Notes: generated from the letters alone by a model not told the origin. 64,000 bases of DNA from Maribacter thermophilus (GCF_001020565.1 NZ_LDAS01000001.1:1216402-1280401); one strand, 5' to 3'; shown: positions 19,654 through 30,624, counted from the stretch's first letter. Translations and numbers: made by a program.

Positions 19654-19822
19654 ATTTAAGTAATTTTAATTCTAAACAACAAACAATGCATGTAGATTTA
19701 ATTATTTGTAGGTTAGATATGTAAAAATCGCAACATCACGCAACAATAAAAATAATTTAAACCTATAGAACTACCATGTGATAGTTGTTCTAAATTTGAT
19801 TTTAGTGTTTTGAACATCGTAA

Positions 19823-19846
19823 TTTGGAAATGTGTACATTTCCAAA
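19823..19846. promoter_or_regulatory. 24-bp palindrome, probable operator of leuCDAB
   Basis: Two 11-bp arms, TTTGGAAATGT and ACATTTCCAAA, are exact reverse complements around a 2-bp centre. The site ends 16 bp before the probable -7 box of leuC, so it covers the -33 region. This is the size and symmetry of a dimeric repressor or activator site. No T-run follows, so it is not a terminator. The protein that binds it is unknown. Confidence 0.6.
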
Positions 19847-19862
19847 AAAGGGGTGTTTTTAA

Positions 19863-19870
19863 TAGATTTG
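19863..19870 (+). promoter_or_regulatory. Probable -7 box of leuCDAB promoter
   Basis: TAGATTTG fits the Bacteroidota TAnnTTTG consensus and lies 21 bp before the leuC ATG, which implies a very short leader. There is no clear TTTG at -33; that region is taken by the palindrome. Confidence 0.4.
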
Positions 19871-19891
19871 TTACTTTAGATAAGAAAGAAT

Positions 19892-21304
19892 ATGAGCGCA
19901 AAGAAAACTTTATTTGACAAAGTGTGGGATTCCCACGTAGTACATAAAATACAAGATGGGCCAGATGTCTTGTTTATTGATAGGCACATGGTACACGAAG
20001 TTACCAGTCCGGTAGCATTTTTAGGATTGAAAAACAGAAATATCCCTGTAATGCATCCTGAAAAAACATTTGCGACCGCTGACCATAATACACCTACCAT
20101 AAACCAACATTTACCTGTAAAAGACCCTCTTTCTGCCAACCAGTTGAAAATGCTCGAGGAAAATGCCAATGAATATGGTATTTCTTATTGGGGCTTGGGT
20201 CATGAAAAAAATGGAATCGTACATGTTGTCGGTCCTGAATATGGTATTACACAACCGGGTGCCACAATTGTTTGTGGAGACTCTCACACCTCTACCCATG
20301 GCGCTTTCGGTGCCATCGCTTTTGGTATAGGTACTTCTGAGGTAGAAATGGTTTTGGCCACCCAATGTATTATGCAGCCGAAACCAAAAAAAATGCGTAT
20401 CAATATTAATGGCTCACTAAGCAAAGGAGTTACCCCTAAAGATGTGGCATTGTTCATTATTTCTCAATTGACCACCTCTGGTGCTACGGGATATTTCGTA
20501 GAATATGCCGGAGAAATCTTTAGAAACATGAGCATGGAAGGCCGTATGACGGTTTGTAACCTAAGTATTGAAATGGGTGCCCGTGGTGGTATGATAGCCC
20601 CTGATGAAAAAACATTCGAATATGTGAAAGGTCGCGAATTTACACCTAAAGGTGCAGATTGGGACAAAGCAATGGCATATTGGGAAACCTTGTACACAGA
20701 TGAAGGTGCCGAGTTTGATAAAGAGTTGACTTTTGACGGTTCTAAGATAGAACCAATGATTACCTACGGTACAAACCCAGGAATGGGTATGGGAATTTCC
20801 AACGACATTCCCAAGGCCAATGAAATACAAGGAGGCGTTTCTTCTTATCAAAAATCCTTGAAATATATGGATTTCAACGAAGGCGAAAGTATGATGGGCA
20901 AACCTATCGATTTTGTTTTCTTGGGAAGTTGTACCAATGGTCGTATTGAAGACTTTAGAGCCTTTGCCTCTATTGTTAAAGGAAGAAAAAAGGCAGATAA
21001 TGTTACCGCGTGGTTGGTTCCTGGTTCTCATAAAGTAGAAGCGGCAATCAAGGAAGAAGGTATTCTGGATATTTTAACGGAAGCAGGATTTGAGTTGCGC
21101 GAACCAGGGTGCTCTGCTTGTTTGGCAATGAACGATGATAAGGTTCCTGCCGGAAAATTGGCCGTTAGTACCTCTAACAGAAACTTTGAAGGTAGACAAG
21201 GTCCTGGATCTAGAACCATTTTGGCAAGTCCGTTAGTGGCAGCAGCAGCAGCGGTTACTGGAAAAGTAACCGACCCTAGAGAACTAATGGTAGAGTTCGC
21301 ATAG
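19892..21304 (+). CDS. leuC: 3-isopropylmalate dehydratase large subunit
   Basis: The 470-residue large subunit of isopropylmalate isomerase, which with LeuD converts 2- to 3-isopropylmalate in leucine synthesis. The aconitase-type [4Fe-4S] ligands are visible: [27 protein letters not shown] and [16 protein letters not shown]. Length and start ([17 protein letters not shown]) are standard. First gene of leuCDAB. Confidence 0.97.
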   Translation: MSAKKTLFDKVWDSHVVHKIQDGPDVLFIDRHMVHEVTSPVAFLGLKNRNIPVMHPEKTFATADHNTPTINQHLPVKDPLSANQLKMLEENANEYGISYWGLGHEKNGIVHVVGPEYGITQPGATIVCGDSHTSTHGAFGAIAFGIGTSEVEMVLATQCIMQPKPKKMRININGSLSKGVTPKDVALFIISQLTTSGATGYFVEYAGEIFRNMSMEGRMTVCNLSIEMGARGGMIAPDEKTFEYVKGREFTPKGADWDKAMAYWETLYTDEGAEFDKELTFDGSKIEPMITYGTNPGMGMGISNDIPKANEIQGGVSSYQKSLKYMDFNEGESMMGKPIDFVFLGSCTNGRIEDFRAFASIVKGRKKADNVTAWLVPGSHKVEAAIKEEGILDILTEAGFELREPGCSACLAMNDDKVPAGKLAVSTSNRNFEGRQGPGSRTILASPLVAAAAAVTGKVTDPRELMVEFA

Positions 21305-21393
21305 ACGATTGTCCAAAAAAAGAAAAATCGCCTAAAGCATAACATTAAAACCAAAAGCTATTCGATCAATAGCGACAAGTAAAAAAGATAAAA

Positions 21394-21990
21394 ATGGCAT
21401 ACGATAAATTCAATATATTAACTTCTACAGCAGTTCCATTACCGATAGAAAATGTTGATACCGATCAAATAATACCGGCGCGTTTTCTTAAAGCCACCGA
21501 AAGAAAAGGTTTTGGAGACAATTTGTTCAGGGATTGGAGGTACAACCAAGACAATACCCTAAAAGAGGACTTTGTTCTAAACCAAGAAAAATACACCGGC
21601 AAAATATTGGTCGGCGGAAAGAACTTTGGTTCTGGATCTTCACGAGAACATGCCGCATGGGCCATATACGATTACGGATTCAGATGTGTGGTCTCCAGTT
21701 TTTTTGCAGATATATTCAGAAACAATTGTTTAAATATTGGAGTGCTTCCTGTACAGGTAAGTGCTGAATTTTTGCAAAAAATATTCGATGCGGTAGAAAC
21801 AGATCCAAAAACGGAATTGGAAGTTGATCTACCGGAACAAAAAATAACTTTATTGGCTACAGGGGAATCTGAATCCTTTGATATCAACAGTTATAAGAAA
21901 AACAATATGTTGAACGGTTTCGACGATATCGACTATTTACTGAACATAAAAAAAGATATCGAAACCTTTGCTTCTAACACTCCTTTATAA
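21394..21990 (+). CDS. leuD: 3-isopropylmalate dehydratase small subunit
   Basis: The 198-residue swivelling subunit that completes the LeuCD isomerase. The substrate loop NVDTDQIIPARFLK and the GGKNFGSGSSREHAAWA motif are intact. It lies 89 bp after leuC and 26 bp before leuA. Confidence 0.97.
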   Translation: MAYDKFNILTSTAVPLPIENVDTDQIIPARFLKATERKGFGDNLFRDWRYNQDNTLKEDFVLNQEKYTGKILVGGKNFGSGSSREHAAWAIYDYGFRCVVSSFFADIFRNNCLNIGVLPVQVSAEFLQKIFDAVETDPKTELEVDLPEQKITLLATGESESFDINSYKKNNMLNGFDDIDYLLNIKKDIETFASNTPL

Positions 21991-22016
21991 TCCTATTTCC
22001 GGTTTACGGCTATAAA

Positions 22017-23528
22017 ATGAAAAGAAAGTTGGAAATAATGGATACCACCCTTAGGGATGGTGAACAGACTTCTGGGGTATCGTTTTCAGCATCTGAAAAA
22101 TTGACGCTGGCGAAACTTCTATTAGAAGAATTGAAAGTAGACCGTATAGAAGTTGCTTCTGCCAGGGTATCGGAAGGTGAGCTACTGGCCGTGCAACAGA
22201 TTACCCAATGGGCCGAGGCGAACAATCACTTGGACAAGGTAGAGGTACTGACCTTTGTAGATGGTGGTGTTTCGTTGGAATGGATGGCCAAGGCCGGTGC
22301 CATTTCGCAAAATTTGCTAACAAAAGGTTCTTTGAACCATTTGACGCATCAATTAAAGAAAACTCCAGAACAGCATTTTAAGGAAATATCGGAAACCTTT
22401 AACGCCGCAGATAAACAAGGTATTATCAATAATATATATCTTGAGGACTGGAGCAATGGTATGCGTAATTCCAAAAGTTATGTTTTTGACTTCTTGGAGT
22501 TTCTTGCGACCCAACCTATAAAGAGAATACTTTTACCGGATACACTGGGGGTACTTACGTATCAAGAAACCTACGATTTTATATCTGAAATCGTAGAAAA
22601 ATATCCCCATTTGCATTTTGACTTTCATGGTCATAACGACTATGATCTAGGGGTTGCCAATATTATGGAAGCCGTAAAGGCCGGTTGCCATGGATTGCAC
22701 CTTACGGTAAATGGCATGGGAGAACGTGCAGGCAATGCCCCAATGGCCAGTGCCATTGCTGTTATTAACGACTTTTTGCCAGAAATAGAGATCAACCTTA
22801 ATGAAAAGGCACTATACAAAGTAAGCAAGTTGGTATCCGCTTTTACGGGAATAAGCATCCCCGCCAACAAACCAATTGTTGGTGAAAATGTGTTTACCCA
22901 AACTGCTGGTATTCATGCCGACGGTGACAACAAGAACAATCTATATTTCAGCAATCTAATGCCCGAACGTTTTGGTAGAAAACGTAAATATGCACTTGGC
23001 AAGATGTCCGGTAAAGCCAATATTCAAAAGAACCTTCAAGAGCTTGGTCTTACCCTTAACGATGACGAACTTAAAAAAGTAACCGCTAGGATCATTGAGC
23101 TTGGAGACAAAAAGGAAAGAGTCACCAAAGATGATCTACCCTATATTATTTCCGATGTTCTAGATACAGATTTTCAACAAAAGGTTTTTGTAAAGTCCTA
23201 TGTACTGACACATTCAAAGGGATTAAAACCTTCCACTACCCTATCTTTGGAAATAGATGGTAAAACTTATGAGGAAAATGCATCGGGAGACGGACAGTAC
23301 GATGCTTTTATGAACGCCTTGAGAAAAATATACAAATCCCAAAACATGACATTGCCACGTTTAACGGACTATGCAGTAAGAATTCCTCCCGGAAGTGCTT
23401 CAGACGCATTGTGCGAAACGGTAATTACCTGGGATATTGAGGGAAAGGAGTTTACATCTCGTGGATTGGATTCTGACCAAACGGTATCGGCCATAAAGGC
23501 CACCGAAAAAATGCTTAATATTATTTAG
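22017..23528 (+). CDS. leuA: 2-isopropylmalate synthase
   Basis: A 503-residue HMGL-like condensing enzyme, expected to join acetyl-CoA and 2-oxoisovalerate as the first step to leucine. Motifs: MDTTLRDGEQT, metal-binding HFDFHGHNDYDLGVAN and GMGERAGNAP. The last about 130 residues form a LeuA dimerisation/regulatory domain, the site of leucine feedback. Citramalate synthase is the main alternative, since the families are close. A threonine deaminase gene nearby already supplies 2-oxobutyrate, and the neighbours are leuCDB, so isopropylmalate synthase is more likely. Confidence 0.88.
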   Translation: MKRKLEIMDTTLRDGEQTSGVSFSASEKLTLAKLLLEELKVDRIEVASARVSEGELLAVQQITQWAEANNHLDKVEVLTFVDGGVSLEWMAKAGAISQNLLTKGSLNHLTHQLKKTPEQHFKEISETFNAADKQGIINNIYLEDWSNGMRNSKSYVFDFLEFLATQPIKRILLPDTLGVLTYQETYDFISEIVEKYPHLHFDFHGHNDYDLGVANIMEAVKAGCHGLHLTVNGMGERAGNAPMASAIAVINDFLPEIEINLNEKALYKVSKLVSAFTGISIPANKPIVGENVFTQTAGIHADGDNKNNLYFSNLMPERFGRKRKYALGKMSGKANIQKNLQELGLTLNDDELKKVTARIIELGDKKERVTKDDLPYIISDVLDTDFQQKVFVKSYVLTHSKGLKPSTTLSLEIDGKTYEENASGDGQYDAFMNALRKIYKSQNMTLPRLTDYAVRIPPGSASDALCETVITWDIEGKEFTSRGLDSDQTVSAIKATEKMLNII

Positions 23529-23544
23529 AAAATATAATACAATA

Positions 23545-24600
23545 ATGAAACTAAACATTGCACTTTTAGCAGGAGACGGAATAGGCCCTGAAGTAATTGA
23601 TCAAGCAGTTAAGGTCTGTGATGCAATTGCCAATAAATATAATCATGATATAACCTGGAAACCGGCCTTAACAGGTGCGGCCGCCATTGATGCCGTTGGA
23701 GAACCATACCCAGATGAAACACATGAGATTTGCGTAAATGCCGATGCCGTTCTTTTTGGGGCCATTGGTCACCCGAGGTTCGATAACGACCCTTCGGCAA
23801 AAGTACGCCCAGAACAAGGCTTGCTAAAAATGAGGCAAAAATTAGGTCTTTTTGCCAATGTGAGACCTACCTTTACCTTTCCTTCCTTAATAGATAAATC
23901 TCCTTTAAAACGTGAACGTATAGAAGGAACCGATTTAATTATTCTTCGTGAATTGACCGGTGGAGTATATTTTGGGGAACGCGGAAGAAAAGATGATGGC
24001 AATACAGCTTTTGATACCATGACCTACACCCGTACAGAAATACAACGTTTGGCAAAAAAAGGTTTTGAAATGGCTATGGGCCGTTCTAAACGTCTTTGCT
24101 GTGTAGATAAGGCCAATGTATTGGAATCTTCGCGCTTATGGAGAGAAACGGTACAGGCCATGGAAAAAGAATACCCAGAAGTAGAAGTTACCTATGAATT
24201 TGTAGATGCGGTAGCCATGAGATTGGTACAATGGCCAAAAGGATATGACGTAATCATCACCGAAAATCTTTTTGGAGATATCTTGACCGACGAGGCCTCG
24301 GTTATTTCTGGATCTATGGGGCTAATGCCTTCAGCTTCTATAGGCGAAAAAGCAAAATTATACGAACCTATTCACGGTTCTTACCCACAGGCCGCAGGAA
24401 AAGACATTGCCAACCCATTGGCCACCGTACTTTCGGCTGCTATGCTTTTTGAGGATTTTGGACTACAGAAAGAAGCGGATGACATTCGCCGAGTAGTAAA
24501 TAAATCTTTAGCAGAAGGCGTGGTTACAGAAGACCTTTCCGAAGATGCCAAATCATATAAGACCAGTGAGGTCGGTGATTGGTTGGCCAAAAATATATAA
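23545..24600 (+). CDS. leuB: 3-isopropylmalate dehydrogenase
   Basis: A 351-residue NAD-dependent decarboxylating dehydrogenase, the third leucine-specific step. Visible: LLAGDGIGPEVI, LRELTGGVYFGERG (substrate loop), DKANVLESSRLWRE and FGDILTDEASVISGSMGLMPSA. Last gene of leuCDAB, followed by a terminator. Confidence 0.97.
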   Translation: MKLNIALLAGDGIGPEVIDQAVKVCDAIANKYNHDITWKPALTGAAAIDAVGEPYPDETHEICVNADAVLFGAIGHPRFDNDPSAKVRPEQGLLKMRQKLGLFANVRPTFTFPSLIDKSPLKRERIEGTDLIILRELTGGVYFGERGRKDDGNTAFDTMTYTRTEIQRLAKKGFEMAMGRSKRLCCVDKANVLESSRLWRETVQAMEKEYPEVEVTYEFVDAVAMRLVQWPKGYDVIITENLFGDILTDEASVISGSMGLMPSASIGEKAKLYEPIHGSYPQAAGKDIANPLATVLSAAMLFEDFGLQKEADDIRRVVNKSLAEGVVTEDLSEDAKSYKTSEVGDWLAKNI

Positions 24601-24619
24601 TGGAACTTATTGGTCCGAA

Positions 24620-24650
24620 AAAAAGCCCGATGTAAAACATCGGGCTTTTT
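24620..24650. terminator. Bidirectional terminator of leuCDAB and MFS gene
   Basis: An 11-bp stem AAGCCCGATGT/ACATCGGGCTT with a 3-nt loop, an A-run on one side and a T-run on the other, placed between two convergent genes. Confidence 0.92.
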
Positions 24651-24669
24651 CTTATAATCATTTTAACAA

Positions 24670-25863
24670 CTAGAGAGCCAATTTTCTGTACTTGGCAGCC
24701 TTTTGCCTTCGGTACAACAAAATAGATATGGCAAGAACTACGCCACAACTAGCTAATACGGCCCCTGCCAAACTGGAGTATACCACATCGTACCCAAAAA
24801 CCATTGGCAATCCGGCCAAATAAGCTCCGGAAGCATTTCCCATATTAAATGCACTTTGGTTCATCGACGAGCCTAGCATTTCCGATCCCTTTGCCGTGTT
24901 TATAATTGCCATTTGAATAGGGGTTGAAACAGTAAACGAAACCACACCGATCACAAAGGTAAATGCCAACAATAAATAAGGATTGGTCGCAATAACAACA
25001 TTAAGCACCAAGATTACGGACATAACGGAAAGGCTTATGATAACAGCCTTGAGCGGGAAAAATATTTCGGCCATCTTGGCCCCTATAAAATTACCTACGA
25101 CCATCCCCAGACCGGCAAGCATCATAGCATAACTCACAAAATTCTCACTTAATCCGGCTACATCGGTGATTAATGGTGATATATAACTATACCAAGCAAA
25201 AAATCCACCCGTACCAATAGTCGTCAATGCGATCATGGCCCACAGTTCCTTATTCTTAAGTCCTTCTAATATTTTAACCTGTGGAGTTTCCTTGGAAGCT
25301 TCTATTCTTGGCATCCATAAATACACGGTCAGCATAGCCAATACACCTACGGCGCCCACCATAAAAAAGGATGTTCCCCAACTAAATTGTTGTCCAATAT
25401 AAGTACCGATTGGCACACCTATAACATTTGCTATCGTTAAACCTGAAAACATAATGGCAATAGCTTGTGCCGATTTTCCTTTTTTAGCAAGTTTCATAGC
25501 CACTACGGCACCAATACCAAAAAAGGCACCATGTGGAATTCCCGAAAAGAAACGCAACAGCAATAAACTGGTATAATTGGTCGCCAACCCAGAAAGGGTA
25601 TTAAAAACGGTAAACCATACCATTAGTAAGAACAACATTTTCTTTGGCGACAGTTTAGACCCCATACTTGTTAATAAAGGAGCTCCAACAACCACCCCAC
25701 AAGCATAGGCGGCAATAAAGTGCCCTGCTTCAGATATGCTAATTTGCAATGCATTTGAAACTTCGCTTAAAATGCCCATTATCACAAATTCAGTAAGACC
25801 AATTCCAAAACCTCCTATAGCCAAGGCCAGTAATGCTTTTTTATTTGATGGTTCTATTTTCAT
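24670..25863 (-). CDS. MFS transporter, DHA1 drug/metabolite exporter type
   Basis: A 397-residue major facilitator with about 12 membrane helices. The cytoplasmic loop motif between helices 2 and 3 reads GSKLSPKKML, and helix 5 has the antiporter-like GLTIANVIGVPIGTYIG. It resembles AraJ/PbuE-type exporters of sugars, purines or drugs. The substrate cannot be read. Standing alone and convergent with leuB, it has no functional link to leucine synthesis visible here. Confidence 0.85.
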   Translation of the reverse strand: MKIEPSNKKALLALAIGGFGIGLTEFVIMGILSEVSNALQISISEAGHFIAAYACGVVVGAPLLTSMGSKLSPKKMLFLLMVWFTVFNTLSGLATNYTSLLLLRFFSGIPHGAFFGIGAVVAMKLAKKGKSAQAIAIMFSGLTIANVIGVPIGTYIGQQFSWGTSFFMVGAVGVLAMLTVYLWMPRIEASKETPQVKILEGLKNKELWAMIALTTIGTGGFFAWYSYISPLITDVAGLSENFVSYAMMLAGLGMVVGNFIGAKMAEIFFPLKAVIISLSVMSVILVLNVVIATNPYLLLAFTFVIGVVSFTVSTPIQMAIINTAKGSEMLGSSMNQSAFNMGNASGAYLAGLPMVFGYDVVYSSLAGAVLASCGVVLAISILLYRRQKAAKYRKLAL

Positions 25864-26035
25864 AACATCTTATTTTATCATGGTATTATGTAACCATGTT
25901 GAAATACAGGGCAAAGTTATAGACGAATAATTGGATGTATAGTTCGTTTATTAACTAATTTATGTTGAATATTAACCTTAAGTGTTAGTTTTAGGTTAAT
26001 TATGGTTAAAATCACATATATAATAAAGTACCAAA

Positions 26036-26065
26036 CAAAAAGACCGAAACTAATCAGTTTCGGTC
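26036..26065 (-). terminator. Terminator after gapN-like gene
   Basis: The stem GACCGAAACT/AGTTTCGGTC (26042-26065) has a 4-nt loop and, on the - strand, is followed by TTTTTG. It lies 23 bp past the stop of the aldehyde dehydrogenase. Confidence 0.88.
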
Positions 26066-26088
26066 CCTATATATGAATTAAAGATCTA

Positions 26089-27669
26089 TTATAAAATATA
26101 ATCGGTACTTACAAAGTTCGACAATTTGGATTCCAACAACTGCTGTATCGTCTCGGTATTAAGGTCATTGTCCTTGAATGCAACAAAAGTTCGTATAGAA
26201 AATGATCGCAGGGCATCATGTACACTTAAAGTTGATTGTGCTGAATCTTTTCTACCAGTAAAAGGGTACACATCTGGACCACGTTGACATGAGCTGTTAA
26301 GGTTAACACGGCATACAAGATTCACCAATGTATCTATCAATGGAGACAACGTATACACATCTTTTCCAAAAAGACTTACCTGTTGGCCATAGTTACTTTC
26401 TGCCATATCGTCTAATGGCTCCTCTATATCAGAAAACGAAAGTATGGGTACCACGGGACCGAACTGTTCTTCTTGATATACACGCATCTCTTTGTTCACG
26501 GGATATAAGACTGCAGGCCATATGTAATTATCGTAACGTTGGCCACCCTTTTTATTCTTGATTTTCGCCCCTTTTTCCAATGCATCATCTATGAGCTCTT
26601 GAATATAATCCGGTTTTCCTGGCTCTGGAAGCGGTGTTAACTTTACGCCTTCATCCCATGGATTTCCAAATTTGAGCTCATCTACCCGTTTTGTATATCG
26701 TTTTATAAACTCATCTTTAATATCCTCATGCACATAGATTACTTTTAAAGCGGTACATCGTTGCCCATTAAAAGACAAGGTGCCTGCGATACACTCATCG
26801 ATGGTCAGGTCCAAATCGGCATCAGGAAGTACAATAGCCGGGTTTTTTGCCTCCAACCCCAAGACCAATCGCAACCTATTGCTTTTAGGGTGTTGTTCTT
26901 GTAATGCATTGGCCGATTTACTGTTTCCTATAAGGGCAAGTACGTCTACTTTACCTGTTTGCATAATAGGGGATGCCACGGCCCTTCCCCTACCAAAAAG
27001 AATATTCACTACCCCTTTTGGGAAACTACTTTTAAAAGCTTCCAATAAAGGCGTAATTAATAAAACACCATGCTTCGCAGGCTTAAAAATGGTAGTATTT
27101 CCCATAATAATGGCGGGAATAAGCAAGGCAAAAGTTTCGTTGAGGGGGTAATTATACGGACCAAGACAAAGAACCACCCCTAAAGGTCCTCTTTTTATAT
27201 GGGCATAGACACCATCGTTCTTTTGAAAGTTGGCCGAATTTCTATCCAATTGTTTATACTCCTCAATAGTATCATTGATATAATCTACGGTTCGATCAAA
27301 TTCCTTTTGGCTATCCGGCAATGATTTTCCAATTTCCCACATCAAAAGTTTTACGATTATTTCTCGCTTGGTCTTCATTTGACGTACAAAATTCTCCATA
27401 CATTCTATACGGTCCTTTACATGCATGGTCGGCCATAGCCCTTGGCCTCTGTTGTATGCGTTCATGGCGGCATCCAAGGCCTCCATAGCTTCTGGTTCTC
27501 CCATATCTGGAATACTACCAAGCAGTGTAGGTTGGTATTCCTCTGTAGAGGATATCGTTGAAAACACTTCTGTGGTGTTGCCCTTCCATGTTTTCAATTC
27601 ACCATTTACCAAGTATTGTCTTTGATCTATAGTTTCTTTTATTTGATATTCTTCAGGTATTGTCTTCAT
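26089..27669 (-). CDS. gapN: NADP-dependent glyceraldehyde-3-phosphate dehydrogenase (GapN type)
   Basis: A 526-residue aldehyde dehydrogenase family protein. Non-phosphorylating GapN oxidises glyceraldehyde 3-phosphate straight to 3-phosphoglycerate and makes NADPH. The catalytic Cys is in [10 protein letters not shown] and the general base Glu in [11 protein letters not shown]. The cofactor site GPYNYPLNE, and [15 protein letters not shown] near the C-terminus, match plant and bacterial GapN rather than ordinary ALDH. The glycine usual after the Glu (ELGGK) is replaced by EAKN, a variation to note. It stands alone, 146 bp downstream of ilvA. Confidence 0.82.
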   Translation of the reverse strand: MKTIPEEYQIKETIDQRQYLVNGELKTWKGNTTEVFSTISSTEEYQPTLLGSIPDMGEPEAMEALDAAMNAYNRGQGLWPTMHVKDRIECMENFVRQMKTKREIIVKLLMWEIGKSLPDSQKEFDRTVDYINDTIEEYKQLDRNSANFQKNDGVYAHIKRGPLGVVLCLGPYNYPLNETFALLIPAIIMGNTTIFKPAKHGVLLITPLLEAFKSSFPKGVVNILFGRGRAVASPIMQTGKVDVLALIGNSKSANALQEQHPKSNRLRLVLGLEAKNPAIVLPDADLDLTIDECIAGTLSFNGQRCTALKVIYVHEDIKDEFIKRYTKRVDELKFGNPWDEGVKLTPLPEPGKPDYIQELIDDALEKGAKIKNKKGGQRYDNYIWPAVLYPVNKEMRVYQEEQFGPVVPILSFSDIEEPLDDMAESNYGQQVSLFGKDVYTLSPLIDTLVNLVCRVNLNSSCQRGPDVYPFTGRKDSAQSTLSVHDALRSFSIRTFVAFKDNDLNTETIQQLLESKLSNFVSTDYIL

Positions 27670-27815
27670 TTTTAAAATGGTTTAGTGTCTTAGTTTACCC
27701 TAAGCCAACATAATTATAACTAAAATACATAATTAACGAATTAGTGTTGGTTACGGGAAAATTAAATAAAAGCGGTAAATCTATTTTTAATAAAAAAGGT
27801 GGAAAATGTGTGACA

Positions 27816-29066
27816 TTACACCAAATATTGAAACAAGTCCGGTTTATCGTTTAGGTAATCCCCATAAAAATTATTGTTTTTCATACGTTGGATCAATGGC
27901 CCAAGATCATCGGGAGTCTTTAATTCTACCCCAACAATGGCAGGGGCATTCTCCCTACTTGATTTTTTAGAGTACTCAAAATGTGTAATATCGTCGTCGG
28001 GGCCTAAAATTTCGGCCACGAATTGTTTTAATGCTCCAGGTCGTTGCGGAAATCGAACAATAAAATAATGTTTTAGTTTACCATAAAGCAATGCTCTTTC
28101 CTTTATTTCTGCCGTTCGCGTAATATCATTATTACTTCCACTAAGCACACAAACAACATTCTTCCCCTTAATTTCCTCAGAAAACATATCCAACGCCGTA
28201 ATGGTCAATGCACCTGCAGGTTCTACCACGATAGCATCTCTGTTATAAAGATCAAGAATTGTTTGGCATACTTTACCTTCGGCCACCGTTACCATATCAT
28301 GAAGCCCGCATTTACAGATTTCAAAAGTGAGGTCCCCTACTTTTTGGACAGCAGCACCATCGATAAACTTGTCTATTTTAGAAAGCTCGGTGTTCTTATT
28401 ATTATCTATAGAGGTTTTCATGGACGGAGCACCCGCCGGCTCTACCCCTATGATTTTGGTGTGGGGTGACAATTCTTTAATAACCCCTATAAGGCCAGAA
28501 GCCAATCCACCACCTCCAATGGCAACGAATATATAATCTATAGGTTCTTTAAATTGGCTCAAAAGTTCTAAACCTACCGTACCCTGCCCTTCTATCACCT
28601 TGGGATCGTCAAAAGGGTGAATAAAGGTTTTATGGTTGTCTTCGCAAAATCTTTTGGCACTTTTAGAGGAATCATCGAACGTATCTCCCTCCAATATAAC
28701 GCTCACCCATTCACCTCCAAACATTTTTGTCTGTTCCACTTTCTGTTTTGGAGTAACGGAAGGCATGTATACCGTACCTTTTATTTTTAAATGGTTACAG
28801 GCAAAAGCTACGCCTTGGGCATGGTTGCCAGCACTGGCACAGACAATTCCATTGGTACGTTCTTCTTCTGAAAGTGAGCTTATTTTATTAAAAGCTCCCC
28901 TAATTTTATAGGAGCGAACCCTGTGCAGGTCTTCCCTTTTAAGGAGTACGTTGGCACCATAGGTCTTAGATAGCCTAATACTGGGCATGAGCGGAGTTTC
29001 CTCAGCTACCTGAGCTATGGTTTTAGCCGCTTTTTTTATATCTTCTATGTTCGGAAAATAATTCAT
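27816..29066 (-). CDS. ilvA: Threonine ammonia-lyase
   Basis: A 416-residue PLP enzyme that deaminates threonine to 2-oxobutyrate, the isoleucine-specific entry step. The PLP lysine is in VRSYKIRGAFNK, with the Ser/Gly loops CASAGNHAQGVAFAC and GGGGLASG. The C-terminal 80 residues form one ACT-like domain (KHYFIVRFPQRPGALKQF), so it is probably feedback-controlled. Last gene of the ilv operon; a long inverted repeat lies directly before its start. Confidence 0.95.
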   Translation of the reverse strand: MNYFPNIEDIKKAAKTIAQVAEETPLMPSIRLSKTYGANVLLKREDLHRVRSYKIRGAFNKISSLSEEERTNGIVCASAGNHAQGVAFACNHLKIKGTVYMPSVTPKQKVEQTKMFGGEWVSVILEGDTFDDSSKSAKRFCEDNHKTFIHPFDDPKVIEGQGTVGLELLSQFKEPIDYIFVAIGGGGLASGLIGVIKELSPHTKIIGVEPAGAPSMKTSIDNNKNTELSKIDKFIDGAAVQKVGDLTFEICKCGLHDMVTVAEGKVCQTILDLYNRDAIVVEPAGALTITALDMFSEEIKGKNVVCVLSGSNNDITRTAEIKERALLYGKLKHYFIVRFPQRPGALKQFVAEILGPDDDITHFEYSKKSSRENAPAIVGVELKTPDDLGPLIQRMKNNNFYGDYLNDKPDLFQYLV

Positions 29067-29073
29067 AACAAAA

Positions 29074-29132
29074 GCCCTGTCGTGTATTTAGTGTTTTTTC
29101 ATCAAAACGTTCTAAAAAAAACCCGACAGGGC
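29074..29132 (-). promoter_or_regulatory. Alternative RNA structures between ilvC and ilvA
   Basis: On the - strand the order is GCCCTGTCG, GGTTTTTTTT, 40 further bases, then CGACAGGGC ending 7 bp before the ilvA ATG. The first arm can form a small CCC/GGG hairpin followed by eight T, which looks like a terminator, or a 9-bp long-range stem with the second arm, which would cover the ilvA ribosome site. The two folds exclude each other. Confidence 0.5.
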
Positions 29133-29148
29133 CAAATTTCTATAATAT

Positions 29149-30624
29149 TTATACAATAGGCTTCATAGCCGTCATGGAAGCACGAAGTCTTGCTCCGACT
29201 ATCTCTACAGGATGCTCGCGAAGTACTTTGTTCACGGCTATAAGTTTAGCGTTATCAACGCCGTTGTCTTTACCTTCACCATATTTTTTTCCAATAACGT
29301 CCGTATCTATTTTTTTCATGAAATCGGCCAATAGAGGCTTACAGGCATGATCGAACAAGTAACAACCATACTCTGCTGTATCGGAAATCACACGGTTCAT
29401 TTCAAACAATTTTTTTCTTGCGATCGTATTGGCGATCAACGGAGTCTCGTGCAATGATTCGTAGTAAGCAGACTCACCTATAATACCTGATTCCGTCATA
29501 CTTTCATAAGCCAATTCTACACCAGCTCTAACCATGGCTATCATTAAAACACCATTGTCATAAAATTCCTGTTCGGATATTTCCACATCGCCAGCTGGAG
29601 TTTTCTCAAAAGCGGTCTCTCCGGTCTCTGCACGCCATGTCAATAGATTTTTATCGTCATTGGCCCAGTCCTCCATCATTGTTTTAGAAAAATGACCGGT
29701 CATAATATCGTCCATATGCTTTTGAAAAAGTGGACGCATAATTTCCTTCAATTCTTCTGAAAGTTCAAATGCCTTTATTTTGGCAGGATTCGACAAACGA
29801 TCCATCATGTTGGTAATACCGCCATATTTCATTCCTTCCGTAATGGTTTCCCATCCATATTGGATCAGTTTTGAGGCATAACCTGGATCAATACCTTTTT
29901 CGATCATTTTATCGAAACAAAGGATACTTCCGGTTTGCAACAATCCACATAAAATGGTCTGTTCTCCCATTAAATCCGATTTTACCTCGGCCACAAAGGA
30001 AGATTCCAACACACCTGCTTTATGTCCGCCAGTACCTGCTGCATATGCTTTGGCCTGCTCCAACCCCTTGCCTTCGGGATCGTTCTCTGGATGCACGGCA
30101 ATCAATGTTGGTACCCCAAATCCTCTTTTATACTCCTCACGTACTTCAGAACCGGGACTCTTTGGTGCTACCATAATAACGGTAAGGTCTTTACGGATCT
30201 GTGTACCTTCTTCTACAATATTGAAACCGTGTGAGTAAGACAAGGTAGCTCCTTTTTTCATTAACGGCATAACCGCGCCTACTACGGCGGTATGCTGCTT
30301 GTCCGGTGTAAGGTTAATTACTAAATCGGCACTGGGTATCAATTCGTCGTATGTACCCACGGTAAACCCGTTCTCGGTAGCATTTATATAAGACTGCCTT
30401 TTTTCTTTAATTGCAGCGTCTCGCAAGGCATATGAAATATCAAGACCAGAATCTCTCATATTTAAACCTTGGTTTAAACCTTGAGCTCCACACCCTACGA
30501 TAACTATCTTCTTTCCTTTTAAGGCAGTCACACCATCAGAGAACTCCGAAGGGTCCATAAACCTACATTGTCCCAATTGCTTCAGTTTGTCTCTTAATGA
30601 TAGCGTATTAAAATAATTAGCCAT
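29149..30624 (-). CDS. ilvC: Ketol-acid reductoisomerase, class II
   Basis: A 491-residue NADPH and Mg-dependent enzyme that isomerises and reduces acetolactate and acetohydroxybutyrate. The length marks the long E. coli-type class II with a doubled C-terminal knotted domain. The Rossmann motif is [19 protein letters not shown], and the catalytic Glu/Asp/Lys region is in [13 protein letters not shown] and [12 protein letters not shown]. Part of ilvDB-OMT-ilvNCA. Confidence 0.96.
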   Translation of the reverse strand: MANYFNTLSLRDKLKQLGQCRFMDPSEFSDGVTALKGKKIVIVGCGAQGLNQGLNMRDSGLDISYALRDAAIKEKRQSYINATENGFTVGTYDELIPSADLVINLTPDKQHTAVVGAVMPLMKKGATLSYSHGFNIVEEGTQIRKDLTVIMVAPKSPGSEVREEYKRGFGVPTLIAVHPENDPEGKGLEQAKAYAAGTGGHKAGVLESSFVAEVKSDLMGEQTILCGLLQTGSILCFDKMIEKGIDPGYASKLIQYGWETITEGMKYGGITNMMDRLSNPAKIKAFELSEELKEIMRPLFQKHMDDIMTGHFSKTMMEDWANDDKNLLTWRAETGETAFEKTPAGDVEISEQEFYDNGVLMIAMVRAGVELAYESMTESGIIGESAYYESLHETPLIANTIARKKLFEMNRVISDTAEYGCYLFDHACKPLLADFMKKIDTDVIGKKYGEGKDNGVDNAKLIAVNKVLREHPVEIVGARLRASMTAMKPIV

